A DNA stretch of 32,020 bases, taken from assembly GCF_000003605.2 (NCBI RefSeq), contig NW_003107593.1, forward strand, positions 272,983 to 305,002. The letters are read 5' to 3'. The first letter of the stretch is position 1, and every line of letters begins with the position of its first letter. Below the pieces are notes generated by a model. It had not been told where the DNA came from, made no database searches, and saw only the letters and a program-made list of their open reading frames with translations. The stretch comes from Saccoglossus kowalevskii (Eukaryota > Hemichordata > Enteropneusta > Harrimaniidae). This document shows positions 22,021 through 31,444 of the stretch, in pieces. Both the position numbers and the translations under genes were made by a program.

Positions 22021-22034
22021 GTTTCCATGGTAAC
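22021..22034. promoter_or_regulatory. Strong RFX X-box-like site
   Basis: GTTTCCATGGTAAC is a near-perfect dyad matching the RFX consensus. Two further matches lie within 240 bases (21793-21807, 21886-21899), a local cluster in the intergenic region upstream of the kinase-NHL gene. Confidence 0.35.
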
Positions 22035-22654
22035 CAAACCAACATCAATACAAAAATGTAGTTGGTTGTTTTCTTGTAATAATAATTTTCGAGAATCCAT
22101 TCATATTAAATTATCTTCCTGGTGGAGGTAACAAATAAGCACGACGAGCACACCTAAATTACTCTCCTTTTGCTGAATAATCATTATGATGTATATTTCA
22201 ACCCTATGCTCAAAGTGAGATTAATGACGTTTTCCTGAATAGGCGTTAGAGGGGCGCATATCAGAACAGTGAATAATTCGAACGATCACAGACTCTTCAT
22301 CATTACGAAGGACTTGCCTCATATGAGTACGGCCTTTACGTACAGTTTTACAAACCACCAAATTGTTCAGTCTTGCAACCATCTTGATTTTTAAATGTAT
22401 AATGTTCCAGAAACCGTGCGTGTGCACGCTATCTCGCATCATGATAGTTTACGTTCAATTACGGCCGACGAATCGCAATTTTTTTTTTCCTGGACTCGGT
22501 AAATACCTATAAAGCGCTCGCTGGGTTAATCTAGCCCACTGCCATTATGCATGATAGGCAAAACTACAACTGTCGCTGTGCGCGTCACTTCAAAACCATG
22601 AATAAAGAACGTATAGTAGTGACATTGGTATTTTGATGTGTAATTATATTGATG

Positions 22655-22668
22655 GCGCCCTCTAGTGA
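22655..22668 (-). promoter_or_regulatory. CTCF-like core motif
   Basis: Identical 14-base match to the one at 3855-3868 (TCACTAGAGGGCGC on the minus strand), in the region between the two genes. The flanks differ, which argues against a shared transposon copy. Confidence 0.38.
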
Positions 22669-22824
22669 CGGAAATAATTTTGTTTTGTTGTTGTTGTTGT
22701 CATTTTGAGAAGCAAAACAGCTCGTTGTGAAGGTATCCTACAAACTTCACCAACATATTTAGGCAAATATAACAGGAAGCTGTTGCCCTTTTTTATTTTT
22801 ATTATGCAACATAAAACAACATTA

Positions 22825-22985
22825 TTAAAGCGGGAGGGTCGTTACCTGCGCACGCGCGGGAATTGAGTCCCAAGCGACGATAACAACACACGCTAAGAAC
22901 GCAAAAAAGCGGGTAGACGCTTGTTTGTAAACAATGACGCTATGGCCATCTGACGCATGCGCAGGTGACGACTCCCCCGCTTTAA
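22825..22985 (-). mobile_element. TTAA MITE family 1, copy 3 (inverted)
   Basis: It begins TTAAAGCGGGAGGGTCGTTA and ends CCCCCGCTTTAA. Its terminal inverted repeats (about 30 bases, including ACCTGCGCA) are the best kept of the three. Orientation is opposite to copies 1 and 2: GGAATTGAGTCCCAAGCGAC is the reverse of their right half. Confidence 0.83.
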
Positions 22986-23555
22986 CAATCACGCACTCTT
23001 TATACATATTGCATCTTTTTACATTATTGAGAGTGACATGTCATGTTTATTTTTCCAACAAAAAAGCACGTAAACACAATCTTACAACACTATGCTTATT
23101 GGGGTGGATTCTAAAGGCTAGGATTAGTACAGATATCGTTGTGTTGTGAGGGCGTATTCAAGATTGTGTGGTCTATATCACATTTGCATAAACGATCGCT
23201 ATGCATAAATTCAGATTACCGTTAGTCTACCATATTGTGATTGAGAATAAAGATAATTTTTGGAGCAATTGCTATATTTAAGGGTTGGGGATGCATTGGT
23301 AACATAATTTTAAATTTGAGTCAATTTCATCACCAGTGACAAATAATCCAAGAAATGGATAGAAAAAAATGTATGTGCGCTCAGAAGTTGAGGTTGGCAT
23401 AATTCAAAAAACATTGCGTAAAACCATTATATCTCGAAATGCAAGCCTATCTTGTGATAGTCATAATGTCAAAAGGTCAATCTGCTTGCACGAACCAATC
23501 AGATTGTCGGGATTTTTATGACATAATATGGACCTATGGAAAATTAATATACAGC

Positions 23556-23565
23556 TTTATTTATT
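23556..23565 (-). promoter_or_regulatory. Likely polyadenylation signals of the ZU5-death gene
   Basis: Two overlapping AATAAA hexamers on the minus strand lie about 295 bases after the stop codon. No closer canonical signal was noticed, so the 3' UTR would be about 320 bases. Confidence 0.45.
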
Positions 23566-23858
23566 ACACTGAGTTGCCCTGATATATTGGATTGTAGTCT
23601 TTGTGGCAATCAATTCGATTGGGTGGGGTGGGCGATACAGGCCACTGATTGTCTGGTGTATACTTCAGGATATGTGTTGTATCGACGGATCTAGTTCCAA
23701 GCACCCGGCAGTGAAGACGGATATCGAACACAGGGTGGGCCGGGATATGAAAGACGTGCTTATTCTGTTAAACTTGTAAAACAAAATTCTCACAGGGAAC
23801 TTGGTATTTCTGATTTAATGTGGATATTTAGCCTTTTTCCCCCACATTGTCAATACGG

Positions 23859-24200
23859 TCAATATTGCATAATTTTTCGAGCATTGTAGTTGCCAATTTT
23901 CTGGAACAAATTTCTCAGTTGATCTCTTATATCTGGGGGACTGTGTTTTTTGCGCAATTTTCGCGATATAAACCAGTCTAATAGGTGTTTTGTTGACCCA
24001 GTTTGTTTTTCTATGAATTGTATATTGTTATCATTTAAATTCATTGCTTTGGCTAGTCGTTTCCGGTCAGGCAGTGTGGTGTCTAATAAATTACACAATC
24101 CCCTGAAAACGTTCCTTGGAAGTACCCTAGTTGAAGTTATGGCTGGGTTAATATCAGGTCGAGTCTCTTCAAAAGACACATTTACATCATCGGTATTGTC
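23859..24200 (-). CDS. ZU5-death gene, exon 5 (death domain and stop)
   Basis: The acceptor TTTGTTTATTTCAG precedes 24200. The exon encodes 113 residues and a TGA. An acidic lead-in (DNTDDVNVSFEE) is followed by a death domain of about 82 residues. Visible features are the helix 1 CNLLD, the helix 2 RKRLAKAMNLNDNNIQFIE pattern, LLDWFISRKLRKK (helix 4) and QLRNLFQKIGNYNARKIM (helices 5-6). The spacing matches UNC5-type death domains. Confidence 0.9.
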   Translation of the reverse strand, partial: DNTDDVNVSFEETRPDINPAITSTRVLPRNVFRGLCNLLDTTLPDRKRLAKAMNLNDNNIQFIEKQTGSTKHLLDWFISRKLRKKHSPPDIRDQLRNLFQKIGNYNARKIMQY

Positions 24201-25553
24201 CTGAAATAAACAAACACAGCCGTTAGTCACTTTTTGAAGCTCCATTTCATGTAAATAAAAGAATAAACAATACAACAGTTTTGCAGATACACATTCTGAC
24301 GAGCTTGTTTCGTTACGCCAAGGTCACGCTATTGCCACATCTATTTTCATTTTTTTTTAGTTGAAGAGACAATTTTAATAGTTTGCATTTTTTTCGTTTT
24401 CTATGGAGTGCATAAAATGATATCCGTAGTATGAAATACAAAAACAAAACAAAAAAAAACAATGCATTAAGCGCGTGTTCTTTTAAATTCATATACGTTA
24501 TATTAATTCTCTGAGCATGCGCAATTACGTTGTTTCTTATCAAATAAATACGACATTGTGTACAGCATCTTTAGTTTACGTTAAATAAATGCTCAGTAAA
24601 TATAACAGCATGCACTATCGAGCAAAATAATCCATAAAATGCCTGACGTATTCCTACCTCAGTATTGAAAATCCACGGTTGTCTGTGCTTCACGCGCGCC
24701 ACTTCTTTCTGTCGCAGTGCCACAGTAGCTCTCAGCTCATTGCCTTCGGCTGTTGTTCTTTCAACATTAAATCTATAAGTTGAAAAACGTCCAATTGTTC
24801 CACCTTGGTCCCACAGATCCTTACCATAAAATATCTGCACAAAAACACAACGACATTGCCATGATACTGAAAACTTGCTTTCAAACCTGAATAAGAGGTC
24901 ACACATTAGAAATCATAGGGGTGGGGAGAGCATGACCTGTGTATTTTTTTCGCGGTGTTTTCTCTGAACATTTGTTTTGTGCCAACATTCTACAGCGTAG
25001 CGAGAAAAAACAATGTCAGTGAACTAATGCGTTTACATTTCGAACACGTACACATTGTACTCTATGCCACATACTCAGGGTGTATTCATACCGAATTTCG
25101 CTTGTGAAATATACGGCCACAAGATCTTACCACCTACCCGCCAATTTCAGGACGAGGCCATGGGGTTCTGTCATTGTAGAATACATAGATACCTGCTTCA
25201 CAAGCTGTTCCTCTGGTTTCCAGTTATTAGATGTCCCATCAATTTTACATTGTAGATCACCGTCGGTTCTCGATATAACAGTGCTACTAGAAGCACACAG
25301 CTTTCCTCCGAACTTACATCGTTCAATCCATTCCACTCGCTTCAATTCAAGTACATACAAATATAGAATAATAAGTTGTTGCACATTAACAGTAGTGTAG
25401 TTGATAGAGTCCAACCAATAAAAGTTTAGCCCGCGGGGCACTTGAGGGACAGTGGTATGCTGTAACACAAAACGCATTTCAATATGCGTGGTTTTCAAAC
25501 AGATAGCCGCGTCCATATGTACACACGGTGTTCAAGGAAACAAAACAAAACAA

Positions 25554-25584
<31 letters not shown>

Positions 25585-27789
25585 CAAAACAAAACAAAAC
25601 AAAACAAAACAAAACAAAACAAAACAAAACAAAACAAAACAAAACAAAACAAAACAAAACATAAGGGTATATTTTTTTCACAATAATTAGATACCAACAG
25701 AAAAGGGTTATTTTTCAATCGCATTTTCGTAATTTTATTTGTGAATCTCCCGAGCGAGCTGAAAAATGGGTGCCCATGCTCCAATTCGAATGTCCCGGGG
25801 AGCTTAGCCTGATCAGCAGTATACAGTATACACATTGACTGAAGGCTTTTCAATGCTTTTCTTTTATTTCTTTTTTATTTATATTACAGCCATGGTTTCT
25901 AGTTCTCAAAACATCGTAATATAAGGCGGTCGCCAGAACGCTATTTGCTTTTTTATAATGCAATTACAATTTCAAAACGCAGAACGTTGCATTCCACTGT
26001 ATACAACCCTATGGTGATTACTGAATTGTCATGGATATTCAACTGTATTCAGAAATTTTGTGATAAAAAGGTTAATCATCTTATTTATTATTTAAGGTAT
26101 CGTTTACAATATGATCCATTGATGCATTCAAATGCTGTGCGTCTCTGTGTTGCCGGGCAATGAAAATAACGCGACGCCATGTTTGTTACTGCTACGCGCA
26201 TGTGTAAAGAAATGAGAGAATACCTGTTCTTGCCCTGGAATGTCGTCGCATACTTGTAGCCTAAATTCAGTCAAGTATTTATCGTCTTCCCTTTTTTCCC
26301 CGGGTGAGTAGAACGTGAGAAGAAGGACACGCTTAGTTTGAATCTCAGAAGTTGGGTCCTTTCGCTCTGCAACGACCTTGAACACTCCAGCTTTATCTAC
26401 GAAGAATCAACGTCATGTTCGTTTACGATCAGTTCTAGATCATCCTTCTCCAACACTTTCCACGTGCCTCCTCCGTCGTTGTTTTGTTCAACTACAGCCA
26501 AACGGAGATCATATTCAGAAGGGTTGTAAGTGGAAAGTGGCAGTGTTAACAGCACAGGCTCTGTAATCGGGTTTTCAGATCCTAAAATAACTATGGGAGA
26601 AACAGTTGACGTGTTCTCATCTTCGGCACGGTAGAGATCGCAGTCGAGTGCAACATACACATCCCCAGACTTCCCGGTACATTCGTCACGTTGTGGTATG
26701 AACGCGCTAACTCCAGTGCCTTTCACACTGAGAAATGCACCATCGTCCTTCACGCGAGCTAATGTCATTAACGCGAGTTCCAAATTTTTTTCGTGAGCTT
26801 CTTCTTTCTTTGCCCAGTCTCTTAATATCTTGAGACGTTTTTTAAATTGGTCCTGTAATATGTCTGTAAACGATAACAATTATTGATAACTTCTGGCTGG
26901 ATAAATAAATGAGGAAAATGGAACAATGTTGTTAACCACAGGAAAAGATAGGGTAACGAATATAAGACGTCTTTGAAGGAAATGAGTTTATTTTGTCGGG
27001 AAGCCAAATATGTTTTCTTCCGCCAGATAGATCTTTAATCTGAGACCACATATCCGAATGTGCCACACTGTTTAAAACCTCCGTGTAACACCAATATGTA
27101 TAATAAAAAAAGAAAAATAACTTGAAATTCAAAATACACGAAGTGCGATTTAGAAAAAAAAAAATATTATTTATATATTCCGAAGCATGTTAATTATAGT
27201 ATTTAATGTTTTAGTAAATTATATTGTACAAACCGTCAGTAAGTATTTGTGCAGGGATTTCTGGTATCCCTGGTACAGGCTGTGGTGGTGGCGGCTGAAT
27301 CGGCCTACGTGAGCTTTTTTTAGGCAACTTTTCTACCAATAGTTCGAGTTTCTCGATACCGTATGCAACACTGCTCACAATACCACCACTCTTTCCTCGT
27401 ACTTTTCTTGAATACAGCTGGACCCTCGAATGGATTTCTGCACCGCCCTTTTTCTTCATCGGGATATTCAATTTCCATTTATTTTCCAGATACCCTAGGC
27501 TAATTAAGCGACTGCGTACTTTTGATAACTCGTTTGTAAGACGAGAGTGTATTGCTTCAAAACGGTACAATGAATTCAAATATTTTTTTATTTTAGGCGC
27601 CATATTTGTATTGCACTGACGAGTTTGATTTTGTAGAAGTAACTGACGAGCGAATCGTACTTGATTGATGTGCGCCACACGTTTTTGTACAATATTGGGG
27701 TATAGCTCAAGGATGTAATTCATCGCCGAAAAAAACTCAGCGAAAGGAAACGTGTCCCAGGCTTGTTTTATCTCGTTTAACTTATTCAT
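23859..27789 (-). CDS. ZU5-UPA-death domain protein, UNC5/PIDD/UNC5CL-like, without ectodomain (5 exons)
   Basis: Joined exons are 27789-27234, 26863-26224, 25459-25193, 24834-24658 and 24200-23859, all GT-AG with matching phase. The product is about 660 residues. Residues 1-185 are a Lys/Arg-rich, helical-looking region of unknown family, ending in a proline run. A short charged helix follows, then a ZU5 domain (about 225-360; VSAFIPQRDE, STVSPIVILGSENP, EPVLLTLPLS). A UPA-like region starts with LTEFRLQVCDDIP. The death domain (about 574-655) contains FRGLCNLLDTTLPDRKRLAK and LLDWFISRKL. There is no signal peptide, Ig, TSP1 or membrane segment, so it is probably cytoplasmic. The HFS autoprocessing site of PIDD-type ZU5 domains is not seen (VFKVVAER instead). 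A one-base frame break lies near 26399. Likely a death-domain signalling adaptor. Confidence 0.83.
24201..24657 (-). other. Intron 4 of the ZU5-death gene
   Basis: AT-rich with A/T homopolymer runs; nothing else seen. Confidence 0.6.
24658..24834 (-). CDS. ZU5-death gene, exon 4 (end of UPA region)
   Basis: A strong acceptor (GTTGTGTTTTTGTGCAG) precedes 24834 and the donor GTAGGA follows 24658. The exon has 59 complete codons, including KDLWDQGGTIGRFSTYRF and ELRATVALRQKEVARV. It is phase 0 at both ends like its neighbours. It probably completes the UPA fold before the death-domain exon. Confidence 0.78.
24835..25192 (-). other. Intron 3 of the ZU5-death gene
   Basis: No repeat or exon recognised. 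Confidence 0.6.
25193..25459 (-). CDS. ZU5-death gene, exon 3 (UPA region)
   Basis: The acceptor GTGTTACAG precedes 25459 and the donor GTATCT follows 25193. The exon has 89 complete codons in phase 0, beginning HTTVPQVPRGLNFYWLDSIN and ending PEEQLVKQ. The position between ZU5 and the death domain and the beta-rich, aromatic composition fit a UPA domain, but residue similarity is loose. Confidence 0.72.
25460..26223 (-). other. Intron 2 of the ZU5-death gene
   Basis: It contains the AAAAC microsatellite and otherwise unremarkable AT-rich DNA. Confidence 0.65.
25538..25660 (+). repeat. AAAAC microsatellite
   Basis: About 24 AAAAC units, with one longer A run near 25552-25559. It reads as TTTTG on the gene's strand. 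Confidence 0.97.
26224..26863 (-). CDS. ZU5-death gene, exon 2 (ZU5 domain and start of UPA), with frame break
   Basis: The acceptor GTTTACAG precedes 26863 and the donor GTATTC follows 26224. The exon begins DILQDQFKKRLKILRDWAKK, a charged helix, then the ZU5 core with STVSPIVILGSENP and EPVLLTLPLS. After NEHDVDS the first frame meets TAG at 26397-26399. The next frame over continues directly as VDKAGVFKVVAERK and then LTEFRLQVCDDIPGQEQ. Adding one base restores both the frame and the exon phase, so this looks like a single-base loss and not an intron. Confidence 0.82.
26864..27233 (-). other. Intron 1 of the ZU5-death gene
   Basis: AT-rich with A runs near 27110 and 27155; nothing else seen. 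Confidence 0.6.
27234..27789 (-). CDS. ZU5-death gene, exon 1 (unrecognised N-terminal region)
   Basis: The ATG at 27789-27787 has A at -3 and an in-frame TGA eight codons upstream. The exon encodes 185 residues plus one base. The first half is predicted helical with many Asn, Gln and Leu; the second half is basic and ends in PPPPQPVPGIPEIP, a proline hinge. I do not recognise a domain. The donor GTTTGT is weak, but its phase-1 end joins exon 2 as Asp. Upstream UTR exons cannot be excluded. Confidence 0.72.
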
Positions 27790-28048
27790 CTTGGTCTTTG
27801 AGTTAGTAAAAAATCAACCAATTCCTGTAACCAAGAATAATCATACACAAGATCAGTATGGACCATAAACCGTAGGATCAGATCCTACATGAATTGAACT
27901 CAAAAAATGGTTGATCTGTACCCTGTGTTACTCAGACTGTGCCATCATAAATGGGGAGCTCAACACCACCGACTCATACACTGTAAATCTTGAAAGCAGT
28001 TTCCTGTTTTTCATTAAAACACACCGTTTTAACTGAAAACACACTATA

Positions 28049-28083
28049 GTGTTTTAATATTTCTATAAAAGATATTAAAACAC
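28049..28083. repeat. Hairpin with 12-base perfect arms
   Basis: GTGTTTTAATAT and ATATTAAAACAC flank an 11-base loop. Related TTAAAACAC or GTGTTTTAA motifs recur at about 28013-28022 and 28149-28157. Confidence 0.7.
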
Positions 28084-28640
28084 TTTTTGGTGAAAATTAA
28101 GCACATTGTAAACACGCACAAATACACTTCTTCAAATAAAACGCTGAGTGTTTTAAAGGGGCATGGATGTGTCATTGTTTATTGATAGGACATTTATGGG
28201 ATAGTGCATCCAACTTTATGCAAGTAGTATTACCAAAATTGAGTGAAAAGTGTGGAGACTCATAAGTAAACATTATGGTATATATGCCAACCAGACAATG
28301 ACCGAAAGTGACGTAATTCAACGCATAATGAGATAAGTCATGACATTACCTTCAGCAAAACAAGTTTATGTCAAGCACCAGGTTGTGGAAGATTTTATTG
28401 GATGTATGCTTTTAATATATGGTCTTAGTACCTTGGTCTAAGAACAACTAGAAATCGAGACACGTAGTGAATTAAGTACCTCGTGGCCTAACGAATTCTG
28501 ATACTCCGCATATGGTGAACGGTAGTTGTAGTTGTAGTTCCAATTTCACATGTGATTGAAACATTTTTCTCGCAAAAAAACACTACAGAAATCAAAATCA
28601 CCAACTATTTTAAATGTTTCGCAATGCATAAGGCACATTT

Positions 28641-29035
28641 GTGTTCAAGAAATTAACTAAAACACTTTTCGTTTAAACTGTTTTTAATTGAGGCACTTCA
28701 AAAAACACAAATGCAATGTTTCAAGGTAAAATACCTGACTATGCATGTTTCATAAGCGTTTATGTAGAAAACATGTACAACTGCCCATAAGAGTAACTAA
28801 AATACTTTTTTTTTCAAACTGTTTTAATTTGAGGCACTTCAAAAAACAAACACGCATTCAACGTTCCAAGGTACCACACCCAACTATGCATGTTTGATAA
28901 GTGTTTATGTATACGACATCTACAGAAGTTTATAAGAGTAACTAAAACATTTTTCTTCCAAACCGTTCATTTTGAATCACCTCACAAAACTAATACACAT
29001 GCAATGTTTCAACCAAAAACACCGGACTATATAAG
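28641..29035 (+). repeat. Three diverged tandem copies of a roughly 140-145 bp unit
   Basis: TAACTAAAAYA landmarks occur at 28654, 28794 and 28939. Each is followed by a T run, AAACTGTTTT- or AAACCGTTC-like sequence, GAGGCACTTCAAAAAACA or its relic, then TGCAATGTTTCAA-like and ACTATGCATGTTT-like blocks. Confidence 0.75.
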
Positions 29036-30525
29036 TATTCATATACTGTAACAGGACACTTTGGTATGTCGTCTACGGTATGCATCTATAATAGACACAA
29101 TGCTTATTATCGACTGTATGCACATATTTACAGGAAAAAATGCTCACATACGTCACCATTGGCAGCAGACATACTGTATATTTAGTGATGTATTTATTTG
29201 TTTTAGTATTTTCAATAATAACAAATTGTATATATACATGTAATTTGCGAAGGTACCACATACCTTGACAAGTTTAATAACCAATGGAATTAAACATGCA
29301 CGGTATTGGATGACGCAGCGCTAGACTGGCGTTAATTCCCTGTGATCTAATCATTAGATTCATTTTCTTCATAGCTATTATTCTATTGGCGGAGCCTCTG
29401 TGTTGAATCGCAATATGGTGATTACCACACACCTGTGCAAATTTGAGTCTAATTCAAATGAGCTCCCCTAAGTCTCTAATAATAAATACAATATGAAAAC
29501 AAATATTAAACTATAATTTAGTTCGCTACCTCTTTGCAAACATTTTGAGATACCTTTCGTAAACGACGGTGTTCACGATGAACACTATTATATGTTGCGT
29601 GTTTAAGCAACTTGTATGTCGTGCGCACACTCATTCATGATTGAATTATACTATCGGGAGTGTGAGGACAGCTAGCATATTCGTTAAAGAAGCAACAACA
29701 ACTTGGACCGTATGATGCTCTGTTAAAGTTTCTGGGAAAGGGTACCGGAAGTTATCTTAAACAATCCTGAAGGTATGGTGATATGGTTACTCCGTTACGA
29801 AACGTGTGAAAAGTGTAAATGATAGAGCCAGTGTCGGTAGTTATGTACTGTATTGATATTTGCAGCGACCTCAATTCATTCCATTATGTGCAGGATAACT
29901 GATTAAACTCAATTAAACCCAGAGACATAATCTGAGTTACCAAATAAAATCATAGAAATGTTACACAGAATTTAACAGGAAAATGCAATTCAGTGTGTGT
30001 TAATGGTGTGTGGTCAGATTACAAGCGCGTTTATAACAACAGTAATATTTCACATCGCGTATTTCTGATTCGAATATCGCATTGTAGCAATTAAATTAAA
30101 CATTACACACTGAATTTCATACTTTTCAGATTTTAAGAGAAAAAGATCGAAGAAGACAAGTTGATATTTGCTAATATTTAGAATTAATTTTGTCCTGTTA
30201 ATATAGTGTGAAATGCCATATACCAAACTTCCCGTTTTAGGAGGTGATTTTAAAAGTGGTGAAAATAAGCAATCAAACCATTTGACGAATGGAAAAGTGA
30301 AACATGAATGAAATAGAATTATAGATGTAGTGCATATACACTGAATCGAGGATTGAGGGTGAATAGGATCGCAATAAATGATATTAATGATTTTTTTTTG
30401 TTCCAAAGTTTTTTGCCCGGAATTTAATGTTCCCCGAAAGACTGTATTCGACACAACAATATCACATGAGAACAGATTGGGCACTTTCAGTTCTGTCAGT
30501 GAGGAAGGGGGTTTACAGATGGGAA

Positions 30526-31024
30526 TGCTGAATTGTTCGAGTTACGGACATTGAATTACGAAAACATCGAGTTACAAAAATGACCACGCCCATATTTCAG
30601 AAACCTCGCCCACTTTTACTAAACCACACACAAATTGTAACTCGATGTCGAATCAACAATTAATATATTTTTATTTTTGTTGAACGTCTACATTTAGTAA
30701 CTTGAACTTTACCAGTAATTAACAGTTGACAAACTTCGAGTTACAGGAAATATACATCTTTAAACGAAATAAAGCATCTACTAGTATATTGCCGGTAACT
30801 CGAAATCCGGTTAACTGTTATTTAAAGTTTCAGTCATTTAAAGTGGACGTTCAACAAAAATAAAAATATGTGTTGCCCGTAACTGGAAGTTCTGTTACTA
30901 GTAATTGTTAATTCGACATCGAGTTATAATTTAGGTGTAGTTTAGCAAAAGTGGGCGCGGTCACCTTTGTACCATTTTTTGATGTTTTAAGTAACTCAAC
31001 GTCCGCAACTCGAACAATTCAGCA
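30526..31024. mobile_element. 499 bp inverted-repeat element (MITE-like)
   Basis: The ends TGCTGAATTGTTCGAGTT and AACTCGAACAATTCAGCA are exact inverted repeats of 18 bases. Matching inner blocks follow in mirrored order (AACTCGATGTCGAAT versus ATTCGACATCGAGTT; CCCACTTTTACTAAAC versus TTTAGCAAAAGTGGGC; TTTTTATTTTTGTTGAACGT versus ACGTTCAACAAAAATAAAAA), so the whole could fold on itself. No coding frame. Confidence 0.8.
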
Positions 31025-31289
31025 CACCTAATGCGTTTAATTATAAAATACTTGAAGAGATTTTAAAGTGGCAACAAAAATACCTAGACTGACAGTGTAA
31101 CCATTATAGATCATCAGCGCTTTCATTCACTGCTTTCTTAAAAGCAGACCTGGACCACTCTCTTTCATGACCGTGGGAGCATCGAACCATTAAAAAGTTT
31201 TCGTCGATTTCAAATCCCACATGAGGTTAAAAAATAACAAGGAGTCCCCTGTAAGGTAGGCTGTGGAGTGTTTTTAAATTTCGTGTAAA

Positions 31290-31375
31290 CAAACAATGTA
31301 TTTTACACGTGTTGTATACGACGCTATAAGTCCACGTAGAACATAGAACACCACGCGGCGCCGCAATCAGCGCCT
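31290..31375 (+). repeat. Family 2 related repeat
   Basis: It shares AATGTATTTTACACGTGTTG and TATACG with the copy at 6375-6411 and then CACGCGGCGCCGC-like sequence. The TTAA end is not present. Confidence 0.5.
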
Positions 31376-31444
31376 ATTGAGGTAAGTGGATATTAAAACA
31401 TGGAATGGTTATATCACTCATTTTTTACCAGTACATAAGGTATA

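Larger units (their letters stand above)
19751..23555. other. Intergenic region between the two genes
   Basis: It holds a 10-base G run (20486-20495), the X-box-like cluster near 21.8-22.0 kb, CTCF-like sites at 20171-20184 (weak) and 22655, a GTT-rich run near 22680-22700, and MITE copy 3. Small open frames, including 73 codons on the minus strand at 22221-22442, are not supported as genes. Confidence 0.5.
27790..30525. other. Intergenic region upstream of the ZU5-death gene
   Basis: It holds a TTAAAACAC-rich patch with a hairpin (28049-28083) and a three-copy tandem repeat (28641-29035). No exon with splice support was found; the 144-codon minus frame at 30050-30484 looks random. The promoter of the ZU5-death gene should lie near 27.8-28 kb but no TATA box is evident. 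Confidence 0.5.

Noticed and set aside
22221..22442. 73-codon minus-strand frame with basic residues
   Set aside because: No known domain and no convincing splice partners; kept as non-coding.
25452..25853. Long frames across the AAAAC array, KQNKT-type or FVLFC-type repeats
   Set aside because: Open only because of the microsatellite; they sit in an intron.
30050..30484. 144-codon minus-strand open frame
   Set aside because: Composition looks like translated AT-rich DNA; no domain, no supported splice sites.
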